From Cladosporium sp. IMV 00045 (lineage: Eukaryota; Ascomycota; Dothideomycetes; Cladosporiales; Cladosporiaceae), in contig MSJI02000878.1 in NCBI GenBank assembly GCA_001931905.2, positions 62,001 to 126,000 of the forward strand: DNA of 64,000 bases, written 5' to 3'. The number at the start of each line of letters is the position of its first letter. Position 1 is the first letter of the stretch. A program made the translations under genes and the position numbers. Under the pieces are notes generated by a model. It had not been told where the DNA came from. It saw only the letters and a list, made by a program, of their open reading frames with translations, and did not search any database. Below are positions 31,066-40,750 of this stretch, piece by piece.

Positions 31066-31992
31066 ATGACCATGACTTTGACACAGCCCGTAGCGTTCGC
31101 TACTCCCAGCCGCCAGCAACACTATAAGATGAGCATCGCTTTCTTGTCCAGTGATGCCAACGAGCCTGAGCCCATGGACACCGAAATGACCGACAAGCCT
31201 GCTGCACCTGCACCCGTACAAGCCGCACCAGTCTTCCAGATGCCCTGTTATCAGCCCGAGCAGCAGCGTCCCAGAACGCCCATCACCCTGCCATCGCTTC
31301 GTCTCGACGGCTCTCCCTACTCGAACGGCTCCTACTCTGCACCTCAACTCCCACGCATCGGTAGCTTCAGCAGTATCAACAGCTTCGGCAGCGCACACAG
31401 CGCCAACAGCTGGGGAAGCAGCGTCGCTTCCTACCCTAGCAGCACCACCAGCAGCTTCTCCAGCATCAACACCAGCCCAGTCAAGCGCCACGACAGCCTC
31501 TGGGATATGGAGTCCACCTCATCAGCCACCTCTTACCACTCCGCCAACTCTTTCAGCAGCATCAACGCTCCTCTCGCCGCGCACGCCCACGCTCAGCAAG
31601 CACACCACGCTCAACAGATGCAGCACGCCCAACATCACCACCATCACCACCACCAGCAACCCACCCACTCCGCCATGGTTGCCGAGCCGCTCGCCAGAAT
31701 CCCTCGCCCGGCCCGCCCCTCCTACAGCGAGGAGCAGAAGTTCTTCATCATGTACTACCGCGTGATCAAGGAGCTGTCCTGGCCGGAGATCGAAGACAAG
31801 TTCGCTGCCTTCTTCAACCTGCGCACCAAGGACGGCCTGACCAGCGTCTACTACCGCATCCGCAAGAACTGGGGTATGGAAGAGGTCCTCAAGACCGGCC
31901 CCGACGGCTCCATGGGCGACAGGGGCAAGGTCGAGTCCAAGGCCGCGCACTTCTCGCGTGAGTTCTTGACCAACCTTGGCTACTTCGACTAG
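31066..31992 (+). CDS. SANT/Myb-like putative transcriptional regulator
   Basis: 308 residues from the ATG at 31066. An in-frame ATG lies upstream at 30778, but the sequence between looks like an untranslated leader. The N-terminal two thirds are Ser/Pro/Asn-rich with repeats of FSSIN(S/T) and a His run (seven His) near residue 200. The C-terminal 90 residues form a compact basic domain: PSYSEEQKFFIMYYRVIKEL, SWPEIEDKFAAFF, then LTSVYYRIRKNWGM and HFSREFLTNLGYF. The YS.EQ...I...R...LSW.EI...F...F pattern is that of a single Myb/SANT-like helix-turn-helix known in many ascomycetes. Target genes unknown. The very long upstream region fits a heavily regulated gene. Confidence 0.75.
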   Translation: MTMTLTQPVAFATPSRQQHYKMSIAFLSSDANEPEPMDTEMTDKPAAPAPVQAAPVFQMPCYQPEQQRPRTPITLPSLRLDGSPYSNGSYSAPQLPRIGSFSSINSFGSAHSANSWGSSVASYPSSTTSSFSSINTSPVKRHDSLWDMESTSSATSYHSANSFSSINAPLAAHAHAQQAHHAQQMQHAQHHHHHHHQQPTHSAMVAEPLARIPRPARPSYSEEQKFFIMYYRVIKELSWPEIEDKFAAFFNLRTKDGLTSVYYRIRKNWGMEEVLKTGPDGSMGDRGKVESKAAHFSREFLTNLGYFD

Positions 31993-33188
31993 ATGTATCG
32001 TCGTCGAAGTCGTTCAGTCGTCGTTGATCTCTTTCAACGCACATCCGGTCTAAGTCACCAGACTAGGCCTTGTTCAAGCATGATACCCCAAACTTCTTTC
32101 TCTCTTCCTCCAACAAGCCCACCCATCGATCACCATCGAAGGGCGGCGGAGTGAAAAACTTCCTTCCAACAAACAGCATTTCGGACTTTTCCTTCTTTCC
32201 TTCTCATTTCCTTTCTTCACTTCGTCAAGCCCAAGGTACCACACCAGGCCATCATTATCATTTAGTATCATAGCATTCTGTCATTTACCTCAATTGATCA
32301 TTCATGGGAGGACAATTCGGGCGCAGCGAACAAAAAGCAAGGCGTTCAACTTAAGGAAAGGGTCGCGGGGGAGAGATACCATTTACTTTTTTTTCTACTT
32401 TACTTCTTTTATTATCTACTCTTCTGAAGAAGATGAGCTTCTATTCTTATTTAACTGTATAAGTGGACTGTCTTTATCTTGCATCCTTCGGCTTCTTAAT
32501 CTATCAATTGTATGAATAAACAGTCTTTATCATGCTTCTTACGGCCTTCTTTCTTACCATTCCTTCTCACACTCTCTCGCGCATGGAGTCTGATGTCGAA
32601 TTGTATAATGTAAAACTGGAATGAAAGTCATCGCTCAGTAATTCGATCGTTATTTGCTCAGATTTGTCCAAACATCTACGTATCTATCTCTGCACCACCT
32701 AAACGCACACTGCATCTACGCTACTGCATCCCGCACGCTTTGCTTCTCCTAGTGCCCAAGCAGTCTACTGCAGACATGCATAGCGTCTTTATGGGAGACA
32801 CAGAGCGGACTTGTCTGCGTTGTCGCTAAACCTCTAGCTGAGCTCCATAGCTATGCACAAACACACACCGATTGTCTTGTACTACACGTATCACTGCCCA
32901 ACGACACGAGAAACGAGCACTAGTCAAAATTTTGTGCATGTCGTTGTTGCAATGTTCTCTATTCCCCCCACCGACTGCCAATTCATCCGCTGCCACCTGA
33001 TCAGTACCCAAGGGCAAATTGCGCTCGATGAGCCAACGCACACCGCACTCCCTCCCATGCCCTCGCGCCGCGGAGACAATTCCTGATGCGCCCGCAAAAA
33101 TCCTCCAACTCCCCGACCGCCAAAACTGGCACGAGCGGACTTTTCTCACCCGCACATTTTGACTCACCTACACTCAAGCTTTCCCAAC
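31993..33188. other. Convergent intergenic region, no gene seen
   Basis: Long T/C-rich stretch (32380-32520) typical of fungal 3' UTRs, between two convergent genes. Only short frames. Confidence 0.5.
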
Positions 33189-34501
33189 TCACTCATTCCC
33201 CTCCCCCACCCCCTCTCCTCCGCGATCGCGATTAAGGTACTTAGCGAACTGCTTCGGCACCTGGCTCTTGCGCGCAAACGGGTTCATCATGCGAAACTCC
33301 TCCTCGTCGCTCCAAGTCGGCTCGTCGTCATCATCGCTGCTATCGCCGCCACGGTCGCGGCCGTCGTTGAGATTATACTGCTCGTCGTTGGAGCCGCGAC
33401 GGGCGCGGTAGCGGTAGGCGCCGCGGTCATGTTCGTCGTCGGAGGCGAGCTCGTCGGACGGGTAGTCGGCGCCGTAGTAATCTTCCGCTTTTTTTGGTGG
33501 GTTAGTGTTTTGGGTCTGGGTTGGGGGTTTTGGGTTTGGGTTTGTTTCTTGGAGCAGGAGCAGAACTTACCATTCTCATCGTCCTCGTCGGTGGGTTCGG
33601 AGTCCGACCCTTCGAGGTCGTGCATGTAGTTTTCCCAGAGTTCTTCGTCGTCTTCGGAGATGATCAGGTAGCCTACGTTGCTAGGGATGGCGAGGGTTTT
33701 GGGCGTTTCGATTGCGTCGTTGGCGGTGGTGGCGGTGGGAGTTGGCAAGGGTGCGGGCGCGAGGATATAGGTATCGTAGACGTATTCGCCGTCGGAGTCT
33801 ATGCCTCCATCTTCATCGTCTTTGTTTTGAGATGCGGATGGATGTGGCAAGGCGGTGGTGGTGGTGTGCTCTTGGTGTAAGGCACGTGAGCGAGAGGGAG
33901 TGAGTTTGGGTTTGGTTTTGATTTGAGGTTTGGGGGTTTTGGCCAGCTCGTCAAGGGCGAATTGGTGCATTTCCTGAGCTAGAGCATTGAGTTCTGCTTG
34001 CTGACGGGCGGCGATGTTTTCGGTCTTTGCTGGATCTGGTTTTGACTTGTCTGGACGAGGTCTGAGAGCAGAGCCTCTGCCTGGTCGTTTGGTGGGGGCT
34101 GGTGATGCCGGGGTTTTGAAGTCATCGTGGTTGTCGTGAGACGGGTCCGCATTGGAGGTGGAATGGTTGTCGAACTTTTTCTTTTTACTTTCCACTACAG
34201 TGGCCAGATCTTCGTTCTGTTTTCGCTTGCGAGAGGTGGTGTCCTGAGAGGCTCGTGCGAGGTGATACTCTCTGCGTTGCTCTTGAGTCGGAGCTGATTG
34301 AGTGGCGCGGCCATCTTGCACACTTGGCGCCGTCGAGGGTCTTCCGTTTTCCGATTCTTGCTTCTGTCGGACGTAGAAACCTTTAGCTCTCAGGTCGACG
34401 GAAGCATGATATGTACGCTTGGCACTCCTCTCGACGAAAAGTTGGTCTGGAGGCAACTCGGTGATCCTGCGTTTCAGACGTAGATTGCTGGGGCCGTCCA
34501 T
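33189..34501 (-). CDS. IWR1: RNA polymerase II nuclear import factor Iwr1
   Basis: 409 residues in two exons (34501-33571 and 33487-33189). Iwr1 binds assembled Pol II in the cytoplasm and brings it into the nucleus through its N-terminal import signal. The start includes the family's basic segment LRLKRRITELPPDQLFVE. A long disordered Lys/Ser/Pro linker follows, then the conserved acidic module: YVYDTYI, VGYLIISEDDEELWENYM, SDSEPTDEDDENAEDYYG, YPSDE and DDEPTWSDEEEF. The intron falls between DEN and AEDYYG, and only this splice restores the motif. An upstream in-frame ATG at 34609 would add 36 residues. Conservation of the YPSDE block makes the call firm. Confidence 0.88.
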
Positions 34502-35274
34502 GTTGGTGACTTGAACGATATGCTCGAGTTTCTCCCGATTAAATGCCAATGTTGTCGTATCACAAAAATTTGTTGGTGGAAGAGATCCTTCTGATGCCGT
34601 TGAGTTCAAAAGTCAGAGTCGTTCTCCTATGCTGGTTCCACTCGAAATGCTACTCCGCACTTGCGATATTGTCAGTCAAGCTTGTTCGTTCTTGATTTTT
34701 TGACGCAAGACCCCTGCATCAACATGGATGTGAGTGAATGGACATACGAGTCTGTGCGGCGAAAGAGAGCGGCGGGATGATCCGTCGGCTGAGGTCCACA
34801 ATCGCCGACCGATCTCGCCGACGTGGGGTCATCTGCGGTTCAACGAGGTGGCTGGTGGCATTAGAGACATGACAAGCGAGAAGTGAAGTGGTGGCATTGG
34901 TGACTCTTCCTGCGCCAGGCACTTCTCACTCTTTACATACATCTAACGAATATATACCTTCACTCATGTCAATCATGGCTACCTGCAACCGCAGTGTAGT
35001 TGCATAAAGCAAGCAAGCAAGCAGGCAAGCAGCAAACAAGCGACCGCCTGGTTTGACCATGACGCTGAGAAGGAAGCGGCTTGCTCGTGACTACTCATCT
35101 CAACCTCCATAGCAACATTCAATCACTCCTCACTTGACACGCCTCGCGACTCCGATACATCACAAGATACTATACCTCGAAGCTGTGATATCTACTTGCC
35201 AACAATTCACTACGGCATGAAAACAACTTCCTACCGCACCCCACCCTCAACCAAACCACTACTACTCACGCAAC
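34502..35274. promoter_or_regulatory. Divergent upstream region: IWR1 and deadenylase
   Basis: About 770 bp between divergent genes. Holds an AAGC/CAAG microsatellite (about 35007-35040) and a CA/CT-rich leader before the next start. No specific site assigned. Confidence 0.5.
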
Positions 35275-37107
35275 ATGGACGTCACAAAGACCTCCTTCTA
35301 CCCGCTCCTCCTTAATATTCTCAAGGATATATCCGAGAGTTACTTCGTCGCCTTCGACCTCGAGCTCTCCGGCGTACCCGTTAAACAAGCTGCTGCAAAC
35401 CGCCGAGTCGGTCGCCCATCATTACAAGAACGCTACGAAGAAGTGAAAGAAGCGGCGGAGAAATACTCGATCCTACAAATTGGTCTTACTTGCATGCGGG
35501 AAGATGTGGACACGGGGAAATATGTTGCCAGGCCCTACAACTTCGAGCTCAGCCCACTGATTGACGTGCCTGGGTTGGATGTAGAGAGGGACTTCGCCTT
35601 CAGCTCCAGTGCTGTCGACTTCCTCAAGAGAGTCGGCTTCGACTTCAGCAAGCCTTTCAATGTGGGCGTGCCATATCTCTCTCGTGAAGAGTCCAGGCAA
35701 GCCAGGGAGCGACACGAGAACAGACAGAAGAAGGATGCCATTGCCGATTTGCATATCAAGGACACAGATGTCGAGTCTCTTGCTTTGTTGCAGCGTATCC
35801 GCGACGAAGTCGACAGGTGGCTGTCTGACCGGGCTGCCGCCGATTACCTCGCCATTGGCCCAGTAGGCTCCGACATCGAGGTCGATGTCCAAGTCCCAGC
35901 AGAATTGACTCGATACGAGAAGCGCTTGGTACATCAACTCATTCGTGCCGAATACCCCAAACTTGTCACCTTCTCGAAGCGGGGCTTTGTTCAGGTCGTT
36001 CACTTCGACGCAGAACGCGAAGCGCGCATTTCCGCAGGTCGAAAGGCCGATCTCGATGAGCGAATCGGCCGCCAGAAAGGCTTCCGTTGGGTGATGGAGG
36101 CACTGCTCGGCAATGACATTGGCAAATTGGATCTCTCACTGGCAGCAACAGACCCAGTCACTGGCGATCCGGTGTTTGCAGATACGCATGATCTCAGAGC
36201 GAAGTTCAACCGTGCACATGCCGCAATCCGCAAGCGTCCTCGCGTATTGGTGGGACACAATTGCTTCCTCGATCTCGTCTACCTCTACAAAGCATTCATC
36301 GGCTCTCTTCCAGCTACCGTCGAAGAGTTCACACAGGAGATACACAAACGCTGGCCAACGATCATCGATACCAAATACATGGCCACGCACAACTGCGGCG
36401 ACATCAACCCAGCGTCGTCACTCGAAGAGATCGCGCGCCAGCTCGCTTACCAAGAAAAGCAATTAGACGAGCTGGACGAACTCCACAACAAGTACAAAGA
36501 TGTGGAGGTCTTTCACGAAGCTGGCTTCGACAGCTACCTCACCGCTCAAGTGGCAGTGCGCCTATCTATGAAACTTGAACGCGAAGGCGCATACGTAGAC
36601 GACGCCGACGAACTGGGCCAAGGCGGCGTCAAAGTCGGCGGCCAACCCGCATCGGCAGGCCCTGTTGGCGCCGCGGTGGACACAGGCAAGAGCCTCCTCT
36701 CAGCCGCCGTCAAAGCCCTGAACCTCAACGGCAACCCTGCAGACCAGCACCATTCCGCATGGTCGCCTCCACCCCAACCGAAAACGACTCTGCCAGTTCC
36801 CACCACTCTCGACGACAAAAAGCGTACATCCAGCCCCCTCCTCTCCCTCTCTCCCAAAGCCGAATCCTTCGTCCCCTCTTCCCTCGGAGGCACGTGGAAG
36901 AGCGGCGGTGACCCCACGCTCGGTCCCGAGAGCTCTGATGACCCGTTCGTGATCAGTCGGGCGAACCCCATCGTAGATGCGCGACAGCTCCGCGGCATTG
37001 AAGGCGGTATGCCGAGATTCGGCGGCGATTTCTGGCGAGTCTACGGGAATCGACTGAGGGTGTTCGGGACGGAGGAAGGGGTTTGTGTGCTTAACGGACT
37101 TACTTGA
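35275..37107 (+). CDS. CAF1/PARN-family poly(A) ribonuclease
   Basis: 610 residues, single exon. DEDDh-type 3'-5' exonucleases of this family remove poly(A) or oligo(A) tails from mRNA and small non-coding RNA. The first catalytic pair is D28 and E30 (FDLELSG), followed by a typical PARN insert with YSILQIGLTC and NFELSPL. The third acidic site lies in VGHNCFLDLVYLYKAF (about 324-339), and the last His/Asp in HEAGFDSYLTA (about 411-421). A central Lys/Arg/Glu segment occupies the position of the R3H region of human PARN. The C-terminal 170 residues are Pro/Ser-rich and end in a short conserved-looking FWRVYGNRLRVFG motif. Nuclear or cytoplasmic role cannot be told. Confidence 0.87.
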   Translation: MDVTKTSFYPLLLNILKDISESYFVAFDLELSGVPVKQAAANRRVGRPSLQERYEEVKEAAEKYSILQIGLTCMREDVDTGKYVARPYNFELSPLIDVPGLDVERDFAFSSSAVDFLKRVGFDFSKPFNVGVPYLSREESRQARERHENRQKKDAIADLHIKDTDVESLALLQRIRDEVDRWLSDRAAADYLAIGPVGSDIEVDVQVPAELTRYEKRLVHQLIRAEYPKLVTFSKRGFVQVVHFDAEREARISAGRKADLDERIGRQKGFRWVMEALLGNDIGKLDLSLAATDPVTGDPVFADTHDLRAKFNRAHAAIRKRPRVLVGHNCFLDLVYLYKAFIGSLPATVEEFTQEIHKRWPTIIDTKYMATHNCGDINPASSLEEIARQLAYQEKQLDELDELHNKYKDVEVFHEAGFDSYLTAQVAVRLSMKLEREGAYVDDADELGQGGVKVGGQPASAGPVGAAVDTGKSLLSAAVKALNLNGNPADQHHSAWSPPPQPKTTLPVPTTLDDKKRTSSPLLSLSPKAESFVPSSLGGTWKSGGDPTLGPESSDDPFVISRANPIVDARQLRGIEGGMPRFGGDFWRVYGNRLRVFGTEEGVCVLNGLT

Positions 37108-37820
37108 GAGGAGGATTGGAATGATTGCGATGATGTGGTCTTGACACAGCATTGGCAGATCTGTCACAAGTGACAACGTCCCCGTAGCGATGGAAGTGAA
37201 GAAGGGTGCGCGGCGAGTTGTGAAGTAGGTGCGATCAATCCTACGCAGCTTGCGAAAAGTGGCTATTGAATAATCAAATCACAATTAAGACATTGAATGA
37301 AATTCTATCAATTTCACAAGCTCTGTTCATACAATTCAAATCGCATCACCGTTGGGTCTTCGTGAGTGTAAGTACTGGGACCCACTATTGATATGCCTCG
37401 AGCTGGCCAAGAAAGGAAGCTCGATTTTGACATGTATCGTGATTGACGCGTCCCCGCACGATACGGTTATGGCTTGTTATCAATTTCGGCTATTGATGCA
37501 TTATAAGTAAGAATGAACAGATGAGAGGTAGGACTTTTGACGTTTGTTTTCGTGCACTGCTATACTGCTTGCACTTTAGGTCAACCTATCAACGTTGGTT
37601 CCTGGACTCGTGTTAGAACATCGACGCTACTCGCTCGATAAACCATTCACTCGGTGTCAAAGGAGCAGAGAGAGAAAAAGATATCAAGCGACAAGTTGGA
37701 TTTGAAATCTGCAAAACAAGGATCGAGACTCCATGACTTCTGAGAAGAACACGGGATAAAATCAACAACCATCGATCGAGAGCGCAACATACTCCCACCA
37801 CCAACATCCCAACCGCCACA
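37108..37820. other. Intergenic, no gene seen
   Basis: About 700 bp: 3' UTR of the deadenylase and promoter plus leader of the isochorismatase-like gene. Confidence 0.5.
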
Positions 37821-38861
37821 ATGTCCACCACCAACACCACCACGACGACGGAAGAAGCCCCCAAACCCAACACCACCAATACCACTCAATCCACCCACCA
37901 CGCCATAATCGGCCCTCCCACCTCCAACACCTTCTGGCTCTACACCCACAACCAAGGCTTCGACCTAACCCACCCCTCCTCACCCTGCTCTCCCCCTCTG
38001 CACCCGCGCCTCACCCTCCCCACCCTAATCAAACCCATAACCCTGCACCCGCCCAAAACCGCCCTCGTCATAATCGACATGCAGAACTTCTTCCTCTCGC
38101 CGGCTTTTGGTCGAGATACTTCTGGTGCGGGGCACGCTGCGCTGCGGGAGATAAGGGAACGCGCGGTGCCGGCGGCGAGGAAGGCGGGCGTGCAAGTCGT
38201 TTGGGTGAATTGGGGATTGGATGAGAGGGAGTTGGAGGAGATGCCGGCGGGGGTGAGGAGGGTTTTTGGGTTTGAGGCTTCGACAAGTGATGGGAAGGGG
38301 GTGATTCCTGGCGGGGGAGGGGAGGGGAGAGACGCTGTTTTTGGTGAGGGAGGAGGGAAAGTTGTGGTCGCAGATGGGAAAGATCCCAGAGTCTACAGGG
38401 GCATGGGGAGCGAGTGTGGAATTTTGGACGATCCAGTCAGTGGGAGCAAAGTGGACGCGGGGAGATTATTGATGCGAGGGTCATGGAATGCTGATCTCTA
38501 CGGTCCGCTGAACGAGATGTACGAAGAAGGGAGGAAATTGCCCGACAAGCCTGACGTGTGGATTCATAAGAATCGCATGTCTGCTCTCTGGGGCGGGCGG
38601 ACGGCTTTGGATGATTTCCTGGAGAAGGAAGGAATTCGCTCGCTGCTTTTCACAGGAGTAAATACGGATCAATGCGTGGGCGGGACGATGCAGGATGCGT
38701 TTTCGAAGGGGTATGATTGCGTGCTGTTGAGTGATGGGGCGGGAACGTCGTCGCCTGAATTTGCCCAGAAGTGTATTGAGTATAATGTTAGCAAGTCTTG
38801 GGGGTTTGTGTCGACTTGTGAGGAGTTTGTGGAAGCGCTTGAAAGGATGGAGAGGTCGTGA
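37821..38861 (+). CDS. Isochorismatase-like cysteine hydrolase
   Basis: 346 residues, single exon. The family uses an Asp-Lys-Cys triad to hydrolyse amides, isochorismate, nicotinamide or related compounds. Here D86 (ALVIIDMQNFF), K250 (WIHKNRMSALW) and C285 (FTGVNTDQCVGGT) are all present, with the usual cis-peptide region (TGVNT). The N-terminal 75 residues are a Thr/Asn/Pro-rich extension. A Gly-rich insert lies at about 155-190. The closing motif DC(V)LLSDGAGT and an EFVEALERM helix match fungal family members of about 270-350 residues. Substrate unknown. The DNA changes from C-rich to G-rich codons midway, but the frame is unbroken. Confidence 0.85.
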   Translation: MSTTNTTTTTEEAPKPNTTNTTQSTHHAIIGPPTSNTFWLYTHNQGFDLTHPSSPCSPPLHPRLTLPTLIKPITLHPPKTALVIIDMQNFFLSPAFGRDTSGAGHAALREIRERAVPAARKAGVQVVWVNWGLDERELEEMPAGVRRVFGFEASTSDGKGVIPGGGGEGRDAVFGEGGGKVVVADGKDPRVYRGMGSECGILDDPVSGSKVDAGRLLMRGSWNADLYGPLNEMYEEGRKLPDKPDVWIHKNRMSALWGGRTALDDFLEKEGIRSLLFTGVNTDQCVGGTMQDAFSKGYDCVLLSDGAGTSSPEFAQKCIEYNVSKSWGFVSTCEEFVEALERMERS

Positions 38862-39071
38862 GGAAAGTAAAATAGAAGATACAAGGACTATCACTAGTCA
38901 AGAAACCCTGTCAGAAGCCTTCTTGCTGCTGAGTCTGTTCTTCCATCATGATACCAGACTGCTCAAAAGCCGGAAAACGTCAGAAGTCACATGCAAGTAA
39001 AGTCAGTCTGCTTTGATCAGTTGTCCTCCAAAGCCAATTCCACTATCACAAAATGCCCAGTCCCCGGCGAT

Positions 39072-40430
39072 TCACTTGGAAGTCTTGCCCGTGGATGCAG
39101 AAGTGTTCGCCTTTCCGTTACCCTTCGCTCCATCGTTGACTTGCTGCTGACGTCTGTTGCGACGACGACCTTCATTCTGAGCACCTTGTGCAACAACCCC
39201 ATTTCCAACTACCTCCTCCGCCGGCAGAGCATTCATCATCGGTCCAGAGAAATCCTCGAATCCCTCGCGGAGCTTCTTCATCGCAAATTCGCGGAGCTGC
39301 TTTTTGTTGCGGTTGCGCTTGACACGGCGGAAGTGACGGTGCAATTCACCCTCGTCGCCAACGTTCTCCTCCACGTATTCGTGAATGTCGTCGATCTCCG
39401 ACTGTGTGTAGTGGTCGGCTTCAAGGTGCTCGAAGTAAGAGGTGACCATGCGGTTGAGGATTGGGTCTTCAACAGGGAGGCGCTCGTAGAGGTACTGGAT
39501 CTGCGAAGCTTGGGTGGGATCCCTGGTGAGGCGAGTCATGATCTCATGGCGGAGTTCGTGAGGGAAAGGAACGAGGTCGTAGGCCAACACGCCAGTGTAG
39601 GTGTCGATGAGAGCCTTGAGCGGAATGCTAGAGAGTGGTAGAGGCGTCAGAGGGAGAAGGGGCTCGTTGTTGTGCGTGCGCTTGTTCTGCTGCATCCAGT
39701 TCAGAATGTGCTTGGCCACGCTGACTTCGGGTTGAATCCAGGCGCCCGCGACGCTGATGCTGAGACCTCTCGGCTCCTCGGATGTAGTAGGGGTTGCAGC
39801 AGGAGGCGCGACAGCGTCCTCAAGATCATGTGCTGCTGCGTGCTCTGCATGATTCACGTCCTCCACGTGTTCAGCTTCAGCCAAGTCTGCCCAGCTCTTG
39901 CTGTCGCCCTGCTTGACCTCAAGATCCGCCTGAAGAGAGTTGTCTTTCTTCGGTTTGCCGCTCTTGCTTGATTCGAGTGTCTGCTCAGGGGTCGTCTGAG
40001 GCCTCGGGAAGGATGCCTTCGCCAGCTTGGAGAAACGGACAAGGACGCCAAGAGAGATCTCGCCGACATAATCGTTCTGCAGATAGACCTGCACCATCTG
40101 GCGCGGGCGCTTCATCTTGTTGCTGTTTGACTCGACAGTATTGGTGCGAGCGTAGCGCGACTTGAAGCCGATGACGACGGGCGTTGCGTCCATGGAAAGA
40201 GGATAGGCGTAGTAGATTGGGAAGAGAGTAAAGAGATCCTGCTCGGGGTAGTAGTAAGTTTGAGGGTATGCAATCTCAGGGCCTTGCTGCCAAAATGGCT
40301 CGGTGAGCTGTGGTGATGCTTGATCGTGAGGGTGACCAAGTAATGTTAAGAAGTCAAGCCTTCCAGGGGACTCATAGGTAGACTGCGGTGAGTCAATAGG
40401 GGTCGCGTCCTTGTGAAAGGAGTCACTCAT
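39072..40430 (-). CDS. Conserved hypothetical protein
   Basis: 452 residues if started at the MSDSFHKD Met; a Met 36 codons upstream is possible. No domain is recognised. Around residues 55-150 is a Tyr/Pro-rich segment followed by a folded-looking part (VVIGFKSRYARTN, RQMVQVYLQNDYVGEISLGVLVRFS). The middle is acidic. A helical region follows (VAKHILNWMQQ, PLKALIDTYTGVLAYDLVPFPHELRHEIMTRLTRDP, YLYERLPVEDPILNRMVTSYFE). The last 100 residues are basic (VKRNRNKKQLREFAMKKLREGFEDF, then RRRNRRQQQ). Composition suggests a nuclear or RNA-associated protein, which is an inference. It is convergent with the isochorismatase-like gene. Confidence 0.65.
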   Translation of the reverse strand: MSDSFHKDATPIDSPQSTYESPGRLDFLTLLGHPHDQASPQLTEPFWQQGPEIAYPQTYYYPEQDLFTLFPIYYAYPLSMDATPVVIGFKSRYARTNTVESNSNKMKRPRQMVQVYLQNDYVGEISLGVLVRFSKLAKASFPRPQTTPEQTLESSKSGKPKKDNSLQADLEVKQGDSKSWADLAEAEHVEDVNHAEHAAAHDLEDAVAPPAATPTTSEEPRGLSISVAGAWIQPEVSVAKHILNWMQQNKRTHNNEPLLPLTPLPLSSIPLKALIDTYTGVLAYDLVPFPHELRHEIMTRLTRDPTQASQIQYLYERLPVEDPILNRMVTSYFEHLEADHYTQSEIDDIHEYVEENVGDEGELHRHFRRVKRNRNKKQLREFAMKKLREGFEDFSGPMMNALPAEEVVGNGVVAQGAQNEGRRRNRRQQQVNDGAKGNGKANTSASTGKTSK

Positions 40431-40750
40431 GAAGTGACGGCCTGAGGATGTCAGAGGTGATCGGTGCTGCACATGTATGGTTTGATGAATAGGAATGATG
40501 AGGTGAAGGAAGAGCGGTGAAGCGTCTTTTAAGTTCATCTTTCAAAATGGCTGCAGTGAAGAAGCGATGTGTTTGCTGATTCGCAGATCGAGGGTGACAA
40601 TGAAGCAGCAAATGCAGTTGCGCGCATGATTGACGTAAGTCATGATTGTTGCGACCAAGTCAAGGTAATTAGCCCGGGTCAAGCCGAATTTAAGCTTGCA
40701 CAAGGTGAATTTGCAAACTTGGGACTGTCAAGTCCTTGTGCTTTCACTTA